From assembly GCA_041907145.1 (NCBI GenBank), contig JAYRHW010000202.1, positions 1 to 25,425 of the forward strand: a stretch of DNA of 25,425 nucleotides, written 5' to 3'. The notes under the pieces are model-generated. The model did not search any database. It saw only the letters and a program-made list of their open reading frames with translations, and had not been told where the DNA came from. Source of the DNA: JAFLCA01 sp041907145. Lineage in GTDB: Bacteria > Bdellovibrionota_C > UBA2361 > JAFLCA01. Position 1 is the first letter of the stretch. The number at the start of each line of letters is the position of its first letter. The position numbers and the translations under genes were made by a program. Below are positions 16,370-23,357 of the stretch, one piece after another.

Positions 16370-17167
16370 TCAGCTAAGGCTGACGACTTTCTTATTAAGC
16401 GACACGATGGTTCGGGCCATATCTTGGACCAGCTTAAGAGTCGTAGTGGGTCTGGACTGGATCATGCTGAGAAATTGGTCCCGCGGAACGGAAAGCACTA
16501 CCGACTGCTCCCTGGCAGTTACCGTAGCCGTTCGAGCAGTATCCGCCGCTGCCGCCAAGGCGCCGAATATCTCATCTCTGAGCACCTCTCCTACGCGCAC
16601 TCCATCCACGCTGACATCGAGAGCGCCCTCTATGAGGGTGAATACTTCGGCCGTGTTATCTCCCTGCCTAATAACGACGTCCCCTTTGGCGACGGACCGA
16701 ACAGCGGGAGCGAAATCTACTTCGCGGGGTGACAGCGTACCGATCATTACCATCAAAAGATTGAATTGACAGCTCAGGTACTCGCTCCACAGCCGAGCCG
16801 CGCCGACATTTGCCCAAACGGCATTTTCAAAATCTTTGCGGTCATACTCATCGGCCATCACGGCGAAATCGGTCGACAGGGAGAGCAGCTCCGGCTGCGT
16901 CCAAGAAAATAACCCGACCAAATCGCCAGGCTCATAAACCAGAATTGTTCGACCCTGACTGCGGCAGGTAAGCACTCCTTCCTTGACGCGATACATCTTG
17001 TCGCGAGAACTCGGCTCGGCCCAAAGCTCTTTCTGCGCCTCGAGCTGTCGCTCGCTGCCCCGGACCGTGAGTTTTGAAAAAAGCTCTAGAAGCAACTGCT
17101 GCGAACGGATGTTGAGGACGTCGAATGCGGGAGGCTGATCCGAAATAGAATACATAGGTGCCATCAT
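16370..17167 (-). CDS. Double CNB-fold regulator with altered phosphate cassette
   Basis: A cytoplasmic 265-residue protein. Residues 40-120 look like a degenerate first CNB-type beta-roll (KMYRVKEGVLTCRSQGRTI). Residues 145-245 form a recognisable CNB domain (KGDVVIRQGDNTAEVFTLIEG). The phosphate-binding cassette reads FGALAAAADTARTATVTA: the Arg that contacts the cyclic phosphate (R212) is kept, but the Glu of the usual FGE, which contacts the ribose 2'-OH, is Ala (A203). Ligand binding may therefore be weak, altered or lost. No DNA-binding helix-turn-helix is visible, so it is not a CRP-like transcription factor; it may signal by protein contact. It sits 93 nt upstream of the SH3-M48-cyclase operon on the same strand. 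Confidence 0.82.
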   Translation of the reverse strand: MMAPMYSISDQPPAFDVLNIRSQQLLLELFSKLTVRGSERQLEAQKELWAEPSSRDKMYRVKEGVLTCRSQGRTILVYEPGDLVGLFSWTQPELLSLSTDFAVMADEYDRKDFENAVWANVGAARLWSEYLSCQFNLLMVMIGTLSPREVDFAPAVRSVAKGDVVIRQGDNTAEVFTLIEGALDVSVDGVRVGEVLRDEIFGALAAAADTARTATVTAREQSVVLSVPRDQFLSMIQSRPTTTLKLVQDMARTIVSLNKKVVSLS

Positions 17168-17335
17168 TCTGCACGAGAGCCTAGCAGGCTGACCAGCGGA
17201 ATCTGACTACGAAAAAGTCGCAGTAGACCCGAGATAAAATTTCACTTTGGGGTATTTCGAGTCGAGCTCCAGTGATTTCAACGAACTAGCAAGAATACAG
17301 AATCACCTCGGATACTTAATTAGAGCGCTCGCTTC

Positions 17336-17362
17336 TCAAGTCTGCCTGTCTTTATCCGATAC
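17336..17362 (+). promoter_or_regulatory. Sigma28 (FliA)-like promoter upstream of the flagellin gene
   Basis: TCAA (17336-17339), exactly 15 nt, then TCCGATAC (17355-17362). This matches the flagellar sigma factor consensus TAAA-N15-GCCGATAA at 9 of 12 positions with ideal spacing. It lies about 85 nt before the flagellin ATG. The surrounding stretch 17168-17446 holds no recognisable gene and is AT-rich near 17360-17385, so a sigma70-type -10 in the same place cannot be ruled out. Confidence 0.45.
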
Positions 17363-17446
17363 TATATATGCGTGTGATATTTTAGAGGCTACTTTCCCGG
17401 CCGATCTCCTCTTTTTCGGTCAGAGCAAGGAAGTGGAAGGTTTGAT

Positions 17447-18235
17447 ATGGATGTTAAAGACGTACCCAGCGCCAAGGACAGCTCCAAGTCCGCAAAGAGC
17501 GCCGCACAAAATCTACAGCGATCTCTCAGGGCAATTGCCGGCTCTAGCGTCGAGTCCTCGCGACGAGAAGCCGTCAGGCTGCAGGTCGAGTCGCATCAAG
17601 ATTCCGGATCCTCGCTGCGGGCTAAGACCAATGACGCAATTTCCGTGGTAAATCTCGCCAATGAAGCCACCAGCGAAATCGAGAAGCTCGTAGAAAGCAT
17701 CGGAGGCATTGTCGAGCAGGCCAGCCATCCGGATATCAGCGACAGCAGGCGCAAGGTGCTGGAGTCGGAGGCTAACCAACTTGTCGATGAAATCCGCAAA
17801 AAGGCCAATACGAAGTCAGAATCCGGTGTTCGTCCATTGGCAGGAGACAAGTTCTCGCTGGAAGCAGAGGAGAAATTTGCAAAGACGCTCGAGATTATCC
17901 TGCCCGATACAGCCAAGGACGCATTCGGCATCGGGTCAATCGACTTTTCCCCCAAAGACGCAATTATTCAGACCCGCAACGTGATTGCCAGGGCGCGGCA
18001 ACAGATTGAACAGCTCAAAAGCTCGGTCAAGAACACCCAGGGACAAGTGAAACAGGTCGTTAATGCCCTGGAAGTCGCCTTGCAAAACTCCGAAGCAGCC
18101 GAAACATCGATTCGCGATGTCGACGAGGCACTGCGGGTTGCCGGTGACACGAAAATAGGCATCGCCCGCAACCCCGGGGGTGCGCTCAGTTCGGTCGGCA
18201 ATCTTCAGAAAAAGGCACTCGACCTGCTCGAATAG
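17447..18235 (+). CDS. Short divergent flagellin
   Basis: A 262-residue protein with the N- and C-terminal halves of flagellin and almost no central domain. N-terminal region (about 17-130): NLQRSLRAIAGSS matches the flagellin L-x-RLSSG helix, TNDAISVVNLANEATSEIE matches the NDGISLAQTAEGAL segment, and SDSRRKVLESEANQLVDEI matches the NSDRxxIQxEIxQLxxEI helix. C-terminal region (172-262): the long coiled coil IIQTRNVIARARQQIEQL, then RDVDEA, DTK and a final NLQKKALDLLE that mirrors the flagellin ending N-x-x-P-x-x-VLSLL. The usual Gln/Gly residues at the terminal helices are partly replaced. GGAAGG lies 6 nt before the ATG. It would be secreted by the flagellar export system and form or cap a filament. 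No other flagellar gene is in the window. Confidence 0.8.
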   Translation: MDVKDVPSAKDSSKSAKSAAQNLQRSLRAIAGSSVESSRREAVRLQVESHQDSGSSLRAKTNDAISVVNLANEATSEIEKLVESIGGIVEQASHPDISDSRRKVLESEANQLVDEIRKKANTKSESGVRPLAGDKFSLEAEEKFAKTLEIILPDTAKDAFGIGSIDFSPKDAIIQTRNVIARARQQIEQLKSSVKNTQGQVKQVVNALEVALQNSEAAETSIRDVDEALRVAGDTKIGIARNPGGALSSVGNLQKKALDLLE

Positions 18236-18241
18236 CTGCGT

Positions 18242-18270
18242 TTGCCCCTAGTCGCGAACTCAAATATACT
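18242..18270 (+). promoter_or_regulatory. Sigma70-type promoter for ffh
   Basis: TTGCCC (18242-18247), exactly 17 nt, then TATACT (18265-18270). Predicted start about 17 nt before the ffh ATG, next to its GAGGCG ribosome site. It begins just after the flagellin stop, so ffh probably has its own housekeeping promoter. Confidence 0.6.
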
Positions 18271-18293
18271 GCGCGCTTCAGCATTGAGGCGTC

Positions 18294-19667
18294 ATGTTCG
18301 ATTCCCTGCATAATAAACTAGAGTCCGCGTTCAAGAAAATTCGCGGCCGCGGCTCGCTTGGGCCGAAGGATATCGAGAGCACCATGAAGGAAGTTCGCAT
18401 GGCTTTATTAGAAGCCGATGTGAACTTTAAAGTGGCCAAGGAGTTCTGCGATAACGTCGGCCAAAAAGCACTTGGGGAGGAAGTCCTCAAGAGCCTGACG
18501 CCCGATCAAACGATTATTAAGCTCGTTCATGATCAGTTAGTTGAGGTCATGGGCGAAGGGGCAGCCGAGCTCAATCTAAAGGTTGCGCCCCCAGCTATAC
18601 TCATGCTCGTGGGGCTCCAGGGTTCGGGAAAAACCACGACGGTCGGCAAACTCGGACGCTACCTCAAGGAGACCCTGAAGCGTCGCCCCCTCTTGGTGCC
18701 TGCCGACGTTTACCGGCCGGCAGCCATAGAACAACTCAAGACCCTGGCATCCCAATTGTCGCTCGATGTCTTTCAGTCTGATCGCTCGCAGGATCCGGTG
18801 GATATAGCAAAAACTGCCCTGGAGTTTGCAGCCAAGAGCGGATTTGACACCTTGGTGATCGATACTGCCGGCAGATTGCAAATTGACCAAGAATTGATGC
18901 GCGAACTCCAGGAAATTTCGGATGCCGTGCAGCCGCATGAAATTTTACTCGTCGCGGATGCCATGACCGGACAGGAAGCCCTCAATGTCGCGAAGGGCTT
19001 TGATGAGGCGCTGGAAATTGACGGCCTGATTCTGACCAAACTCGATGGAGATGCTCGCGGCGGTGCTGCCCTGTCGATGAGGGCAGTAACCGGCAAACCG
19101 ATTAAGTTCATCGGTGTTGGGGAGAAGTTGGACGCGCTCGAAGTGTTCCATCCCGATCGCATGGCTTCCCGCATTCTCGGCATGGGCGATGTGATGACTT
19201 TGATTGAAAAGGCGGTCAAGGAAGTCGATATCAACGAGAGCTTGGATTTACAGAAGAAGCTCAAGAAAAATGAGTTCTCCTTCGAAGACTTTCTGGGCCA
19301 GATGCGAATGATCAAGAAGATGGGCAGCATCAGCTCCCTTGCGGCGATGATTCCCGGCATGGGCAAACTGGTGAAAGACGTCAATCCTGACGAAGTTGAC
19401 CGAGAAATGAAGCATATCGAGGCTATTATTCTTTCCATGACGCCGGGAGAACGCCGCAACCCTGCCGTTATCAACGGCAGCCGCCGCAAGCGAATCGCGC
19501 AGGGCTCAGGCACCAATGTCGAGGCAGTCAATCGGCTTCTAAAGCAATTCTTGGAAATGAAGAAGATGATGGGAAAGATTTCTAAGATGGGTCTCGGCGG
19601 CATGATGAACATGTTCGGAGGCAAGGGCCTTCCTGGAATGCCGCCTGGCATCAAACTCGGCAAGTAG
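18294..19667 (+). CDS. ffh: Signal recognition particle protein Ffh
   Basis: A 457-residue SRP GTPase, normal length for the family. The N domain (1-95) begins MFDSLHNKLESAFKK and contains the ALLEADVN motif. The G domain (about 96-295) has G1 GLQGSGKTTT (107-116), DTAGRLQ (190-196), G4 TKLDGDARGG (248-257) and GVGEK (274-278). The M domain (about 300-440) is methionine-rich, with the finger loop FLGQMRMIKKMG and the RNA-binding NPAVINGSRRKRIAQGSG. With 4.5S RNA it binds signal sequences of nascent inner-membrane proteins and docks them to FtsY. The start has GAGG 5 nt upstream. It is single-copy housekeeping and unrelated in function to its neighbours. Its stop lies 4 nt from the stop of the convergent downstream gene. 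Confidence 0.98.
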   Translation: MFDSLHNKLESAFKKIRGRGSLGPKDIESTMKEVRMALLEADVNFKVAKEFCDNVGQKALGEEVLKSLTPDQTIIKLVHDQLVEVMGEGAAELNLKVAPPAILMLVGLQGSGKTTTVGKLGRYLKETLKRRPLLVPADVYRPAAIEQLKTLASQLSLDVFQSDRSQDPVDIAKTALEFAAKSGFDTLVIDTAGRLQIDQELMRELQEISDAVQPHEILLVADAMTGQEALNVAKGFDEALEIDGLILTKLDGDARGGAALSMRAVTGKPIKFIGVGEKLDALEVFHPDRMASRILGMGDVMTLIEKAVKEVDINESLDLQKKLKKNEFSFEDFLGQMRMIKKMGSISSLAAMIPGMGKLVKDVNPDEVDREMKHIEAIILSMTPGERRNPAVINGSRRKRIAQGSGTNVEAVNRLLKQFLEMKKMMGKISKMGLGGMMNMFGGKGLPGMPPGIKLGK

Positions 19668-19671
19668 CCGC

Positions 19672-21426
19672 TTACCGGGGTGGTTGCTTGCCCTCACGCA
19701 TCATCCGAAGACTAGTAACCGCCAATCGATGCGATTGAATTACCCAATAGGTATTTCGGGGATCGTATTCGGGGAAGTACGCATGGTGAACCAAGCTGTT
19801 AACAGCCTCCGCAAAGTGCGTCCGTTCGACAAGCTCTTCAGTCATGGCCACGGGCGATTCGGCTCTGGTCCGCCGCATTTCAAGCAGCGCCCCGTGGGCG
19901 GATCGCTTGCTCGCTTCATCAATCCACACCGAGCCATCGGTGTAACTCGACAGCTGCGCTCCTAGAATTCGAAGGCGCTCAAGACCCGGGGTGCGCGAAT
20001 CGCAATTGAGCAGCACCTGTCCCATTACACGCTTATGCTCCCCGGAATCTGTTTGAACAAAGACGGTTCTAGTCACCACGAATGCGGGGTAGGCCTGATC
20101 CAGAACATTACTCACTTTCGTATGCCAACGAACCTCATACTGCAGGCTGTGCTTGACGCCGCCCATCAAAAAGGGGGGCAAGCGCCAGCGCCACATGGAC
20201 GCTCCATAGTCTTCGTTCGTGCCGTCGTTGCAAGGCACTCGGCGATAGTCGTGAACTACCGCCTGCTCCTGCTTATCGGCGGGCGCTGCCATATGCGGGG
20301 TGAGCCAAGGCGGAATTGCCACCGGCGAGCCGCCGGCTAGGATTGGATTTGATTTGCCCCTCAGTGAGATATAGCGCTGATACTGATCGGCTGCCGACTC
20401 ACAGGCGATATCGGCGCAAGCCGCTATGGACTCATACTCCGGATTTTCTCTAGGCAATACTCGCGGCAGATCATGACGGGAGGTAAGCACTGCGAGCGCC
20501 TCCTCGATCGATACGAAGTTTTCTAGCCCCGGTGCGAAACCCGTCATCAGCGCCCCGCGCCCAGGCTCATAGGCGCGAGAGTCGGAAATTCCGCCGTCAA
20601 AATTTAAACGATATGCGCGAGTGCGCTGTCCCTGTCCCCGAGCCTCAAGTGCGAGAGCCAAATCTTTCATACGGGGAAGATTAATCTCCCGGTTCCCGAG
20701 CAAGTCGCTGGTGTAGAGCGTGACAAAATGAACCGCCGGCTCACTAAGGGCGGCCTCGAGCCGCTCTTTGAGATTACCTTTTGGGAACTTTTCTGCAATC
20801 AAACGCCGCATTTCCTCGCTGCGCTCCCGAATTGGAGGACTGATCGAGACTTCCTCCACGACAGTGTGCAGAGCGCCGGGACCCGAGCCTCGAACCAGAT
20901 GATAGAATTTCCCTTCGCGCTGAAATTGGGAGGTTGGCTGCGAGACGAACGCCGCGATCTGCGGGCGAAAATCGGCGCACTGCTGCCAAGCCTGTCGCAA
21001 GAGAGCCATGACCTCGGGGCGAATGACTTCAACCGCGGGGCTATTGGTGCGCACGAGGCGCGAGCCTTCCAGAATTAAATCACTCGGCAGTGCCCCAAAG
21101 TGCCCCAGGGAAATCCGCATTAGTCCGTCTCGCGGCTCGAGACTTACACCTGGAAGCTGCTGCTCGCTGCCGTCGTGCAGCGAGTCCATACAGAACGCTG
21201 CACCTACCGCCCGGGCCGAATTCCAAGCCGATACAATACTCGTCAAGATTTCCTGCACCCGCGCCTGAGAGCAGGGAGGAATATGAAGACTGCCAGTAAG
21301 CGGGGTGCCGCGCAGCAAGGCACGCATTTCTGCACGATTATTCGGAAGATCCAGCACGGCAAGTTCGAGCTCCTGGGAGCCATGCCGCAGTATTTGATTA
21401 GAAGTCGAGGCGGTCAGGGGAGACAT
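19672..21426 (-). CDS. Unknown protein, 584 residues
   Basis: Not recognised. There is no signal peptide, membrane segment, nucleotide-binding loop or cysteine-metal motif, so it is probably cytoplasmic and soluble. Sequence features: a Pro-rich region around 360-385 (SPVAIPPWLTPHMAAP), Trp-rich stretches (ASMWRWRLPPFLMGGVKHS near 412) and a histidine-containing tail (VHHAYFPEYDPRNTYWVIQSHR). Composition looks like a real folded protein, and codon use resembles neighbours. I placed the start at ATG 21426; GTG at 21444, 5 nt after a GGA, is an alternative adding six residues. It is downstream of and co-oriented with the 70-residue gene. A candidate promoter lies between them. Function unknown. 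Confidence 0.75.
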   Translation of the reverse strand: MSPLTASTSNQILRHGSQELELAVLDLPNNRAEMRALLRGTPLTGSLHIPPCSQARVQEILTSIVSAWNSARAVGAAFCMDSLHDGSEQQLPGVSLEPRDGLMRISLGHFGALPSDLILEGSRLVRTNSPAVEVIRPEVMALLRQAWQQCADFRPQIAAFVSQPTSQFQREGKFYHLVRGSGPGALHTVVEEVSISPPIRERSEEMRRLIAEKFPKGNLKERLEAALSEPAVHFVTLYTSDLLGNREINLPRMKDLALALEARGQGQRTRAYRLNFDGGISDSRAYEPGRGALMTGFAPGLENFVSIEEALAVLTSRHDLPRVLPRENPEYESIAACADIACESAADQYQRYISLRGKSNPILAGGSPVAIPPWLTPHMAAPADKQEQAVVHDYRRVPCNDGTNEDYGASMWRWRLPPFLMGGVKHSLQYEVRWHTKVSNVLDQAYPAFVVTRTVFVQTDSGEHKRVMGQVLLNCDSRTPGLERLRILGAQLSSYTDGSVWIDEASKRSAHGALLEMRRTRAESPVAMTEELVERTHFAEAVNSLVHHAYFPEYDPRNTYWVIQSHRLAVTSLRMMREGKQPPR

Positions 21427-21457
21427 ACAGCTTCGGTAATACACGGAGTTCCGTAGT

Positions 21458-21486
21458 ACTATAGAGCTGGCCCATACGCTAATAAA
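21458..21486 (-). promoter_or_regulatory. Candidate promoter of the 584-residue gene
   Basis: On the minus strand TTTATT (21486-21481), 17 nt, then TATAGT (21463-21458). The -10 is good and the -35 weak. It would give a leader of about 25 nt for the ATG start, which favours ATG 21426 over GTG 21444. Confidence 0.4.
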
Positions 21487-21519
21487 CGGCTCCCCCTAAG
21501 CTCTTGATATTAAAGCAGT

Positions 21520-21732
21520 CTACCACTCGCGGCTACGCTCGAGGTCATCAAGATACACTTTAGCCTCCGCACCAAGCTCTCGCAGCGTATCCCGGGCAGC
21601 CACTTGAACCGTTCCACAAAGGCTTTCCTGCTGAGACGTCTCTCCCTTGGCGAGACTGTAGAGCTCGCGAATCGCCCCTGCCCTATCTGGCCCGCTTCCT
21701 CGCGCCAAGTTTGCTAGTTTCGCTACAATCAT
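21520..21732 (-). CDS. Small unknown protein, 70 residues
   Basis: Not recognised. The start is chosen at ATG 21732 because an exact AAGGAGG ribosome site ends 5 nt before it; an upstream in-frame ATG at 21756 has a weaker GAGGG. The protein (MIVAKLANLARGSGPDRAG...) is helical, rich in Ala, Leu and Glu, has one Cys and ends in an acidic-basic tail (YLDDLERSREW). No membrane segment or known motif. It is divergent from the tandem-MarR gene across a long perfect inverted repeat, an arrangement typical of a small target gene controlled by an adjacent regulator. It could be an antirepressor, a small effector or a toxin/antitoxin-like partner, but nothing in the sequence distinguishes these. Confidence 0.6.
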   Translation of the reverse strand: MIVAKLANLARGSGPDRAGAIRELYSLAKGETSQQESLCGTVQVAARDTLRELGAEAKVYLDDLERSREW

Positions 21733-21774
21733 TGAGTCCTCCTTGCGTGCGTTCATCGCGCCCTCGATATTTAG

Positions 21775-21841
21775 TTTCAATATGGGATTAATATACACAA
21801 CAATATACCCATTTTGCAACTATATTAATCCCATATTGAAA
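21775..21841. repeat. Perfect 21-bp inverted repeat between divergent genes (likely operator)
   Basis: Arms at 21775-21795 and 21821-21841 are exact reverse complements over all 21 bases, separated by 25 nt. Each arm contains AATAT twice, 11 nt apart, and the loop has one more, giving five copies near helical spacing. The arms overlap elements of promoters pointing both ways: the -35 of the rightward MarR promoter and the -10 of the leftward small-gene promoter. It is AT-rich with no T-tract exit, so it is not a terminator. Most likely a binding site for the adjacent MarR-type protein. Confidence 0.75.
21790..21819 (-). promoter_or_regulatory. Candidate leftward promoter for the 70-residue gene
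   Basis: On the minus strand TTGCAA (21819-21814), 18 nt, then TATATT (21795-21790). The -10 lies inside the left arm of the inverted repeat, so a protein bound there would block RNA polymerase. Confidence 0.45.
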
Positions 21842-21864
21842 TTATCTACATGTTCGCGTAGGAT
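21836..21864 (+). promoter_or_regulatory. Candidate rightward promoter for the tandem-MarR gene
   Basis: TTGAAA (21836-21841), exactly 17 nt, then TAGGAT (21859-21864). The -35 coincides with the outer end of the right arm of the inverted repeat, as expected for an autoregulated repressor. The predicted transcript starts about 25 nt before the ATG. Confidence 0.5.
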
Positions 21865-21893
21865 GGCTTATAGCTGATTGCACTCAGAGCCCT

Positions 21894-23063
21894 ATGAGCA
21901 AAGATCCTTCCAATTCAATCCTAAGGCTTTTGCTTTCCCATCAACGCATCGTTGAGGCAGCCACCGTCGCGACTGCTCCGCCGCTTGACGCCTTGTCCTC
22001 CTACCTTCTGGCCCTGCTCCAAGCCAATTATTGCCAGTACTTCAACGAGCTGGTCGCCCTGCTAGGCACCGATAAGACTCGAGTGTCCCGCACTCTTTCT
22101 CAGCTCGAGAAACAGCGCTTACTAACCGGATCCCCCTCCCCTAGCGATCGCCGGCAAAGAGCCCTGAAGTTGACGGCAGCAGGGCTTCAGCTGCTCGAAA
22201 AAAATAACCGGCTCGTAAGCCAAGCAGTCATAAGCTGTCTCAATTCGCTTACCTCGGCAGAACGATCAGAGCTTGAGCGCATGTTTCGAAAATTGGCCGA
22301 TGCCTTTGCTTGCCCGGATACCGTGCGATCTCCGGGATTGCACCCCTTGCTGGGCGAGCTTCGACGTCTCTCGCGGGCCTTTGGCATAATTGGCTCTCAA
22401 TTTGCGGCCACCGCGCTTTCAACGCTAGAATTTCAAGTATTGCTTCTGATCATAGACAGCCCCATCCCCCTACGAGCGGTCGAAGTCAGCGCCCAAACTG
22501 GTCTTCCCCGCAGTACGGTCTCCCGTATAGTGCAGTCACTCATCAGAGTCGGGCATGTAGAAGCAGTACGTGATGCCAGCGATCGCAGAAATTCACAACT
22601 TACCGCCACGACGCGAGGACAAGCGACAGTGCGCGATGCGCTGACCCGTGCCGCCAAACTTTTAAGCGCCGCATTGACCCCCTTGGGTCAGGCCTTTGCC
22701 CAGCGCTTCGAGGTACTGTTGGAAAAGTATGCAGGCAGCACATCCACTCGCGGCATTGAGAGAATCTCATTTACCGAAATGTCGGCTCCCCATGAGCGCC
22801 AGGAGGCCTGCATTTTTGTAGTAAACGAACTGCTGCGCCAGGGCAAACAAGACTCGATCGATGAGCAGATTTTCTTCGAGAACAGCCGCATTATTGCAGC
22901 GCGAGACGGCAGGGCATTGGTCGGTGTATGTGAATTTGTGCCTCGAGGCAAGCGTTTAACTCTTCGCCGCATCGTTCTAAATCCGAATGCGGGGGCAGGC
23001 TCGACCGTTACGCCTCGCACCTTCGCGGCAGCCGCTGAAAGCTTCTGTGTCCAACAGGCCTAG
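21894..23063 (+). CDS. Tandem-MarR transcription regulator with GNAT-like tail
   Basis: A 389-residue protein containing two MarR winged-helix domains in one chain. Domain 1 (about 30-140) has recognition helix TRVSRTLSQLEKQRLL and wing SPSDRRQRALKLT (D85-R87). Domain 2 (about 165-280) has STVSRIVQSLIRVGHV and wing DASDRRNSQLTAT (D230-R232). MarR proteins normally dimerise; here the two domains may form an internal dimer. Residues 290-389 resemble half of a GNAT acetyltransferase (IIAARDGRALVGVCEFVP, then LTLRRIVLNPNAGAGS), but the acetyl-CoA loop is degenerate and the fold looks truncated. It may be a ligand sensor. No ribosome site is evident at the ATG. It is divergent from the 70-residue gene across a 21-bp inverted repeat that overlaps both promoters, so autoregulation is likely. 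Confidence 0.83.
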   Translation: MSKDPSNSILRLLLSHQRIVEAATVATAPPLDALSSYLLALLQANYCQYFNELVALLGTDKTRVSRTLSQLEKQRLLTGSPSPSDRRQRALKLTAAGLQLLEKNNRLVSQAVISCLNSLTSAERSELERMFRKLADAFACPDTVRSPGLHPLLGELRRLSRAFGIIGSQFAATALSTLEFQVLLLIIDSPIPLRAVEVSAQTGLPRSTVSRIVQSLIRVGHVEAVRDASDRRNSQLTATTRGQATVRDALTRAAKLLSAALTPLGQAFAQRFEVLLEKYAGSTSTRGIERISFTEMSAPHERQEACIFVVNELLRQGKQDSIDEQIFFENSRIIAARDGRALVGVCEFVPRGKRLTLRRIVLNPNAGAGSTVTPRTFAAAAESFCVQQA

Positions 23064-23069
23064 ATTCAG

Positions 23070-23357
23070 CTAATCCCAGCCGCCTGGTGGAGGTGTCGGA
23101 GTCGGCGTGGCGAATACAGGGCAGGGTCCAGTCGTCGGGTCGCACTGGACGGAGGCGGGATTATCCTCGGTCGTCGCTGATCCGCCGCCATTATATGCGT
23201 ATGCACTCGAGATGCTACGAAAGGGAGAGCGAAGTGTCGTTGAGCCCTGAGATAGCGATGAAAGTGCCGCAAAGACGATTATCAGCGTCAGTATCTTATA
23301 TTCAAAGAAGGAAGCACCGCGTTCGCGACGAAGTGCGCGTAGAAATTTCGAATTCAT
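23070..23357 (-). CDS. Flp/Tad-type pilin-like protein
   Basis: A 95-residue protein with a class IVb (Flp) prepilin signature: a basic leader ending RRERG, then ASFFEY and a hydrophobic helix KILTLIIVFAAL. Predicted cleavage after G14 places Glu at +5 and Tyr at +6, exactly the Flp pattern processed by TadV-type peptidases. The mature part is longer than usual, with a Gly-rich segment (NGGGS), two cysteines (C72, C79) that could pair, and a Pro/Thr tail TPTPTPPPGGWD. No tad assembly genes are in the window. The ATG at 23357 has a poor ribosome site; a GTG 24 nt upstream is an alternative. The frame stays open to 23549, but that extension looks non-coding. Convergent with the MarR gene. Confidence 0.72.
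   Translation of the reverse strand: MNSKFLRALRRERGASFFEYKILTLIIVFAALSSLSQGSTTLRSPFRSISSAYAYNGGGSATTEDNPASVQCDPTTGPCPVFATPTPTPPPGGWD

Noticed and set aside
17250..17275. TTCGAGTC resembling a tRNA T-loop.
   Set aside because: Flanking bases do not form a T stem and no other tRNA arm is present.
16277..17446. CRP-type sites (TGTGA-N6-TCACA) near the cyclase and CNB genes.
   Set aside because: Only isolated half-sites such as TGTGA at 17374 are seen; no convincing palindrome.
17247..17651. 134-codon rightward frame before and across the flagellin start.
   Set aside because: No ribosome site, composition not protein-like, and it overlaps the well supported flagellin gene in another frame.
18773..19663. 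296-codon open frame antisense to ffh.
   Set aside because: Shadow of the strongly conserved ffh frame; composition reflects its codon bias and there is no ribosome site.
19659..19692. GGCAAG / CTTGCC inverted repeat across the convergent ends of ffh and the 584-residue gene.
   Set aside because: Only 6 bp with a 22-nt loop and no T-tract; too weak to call a bidirectional terminator.
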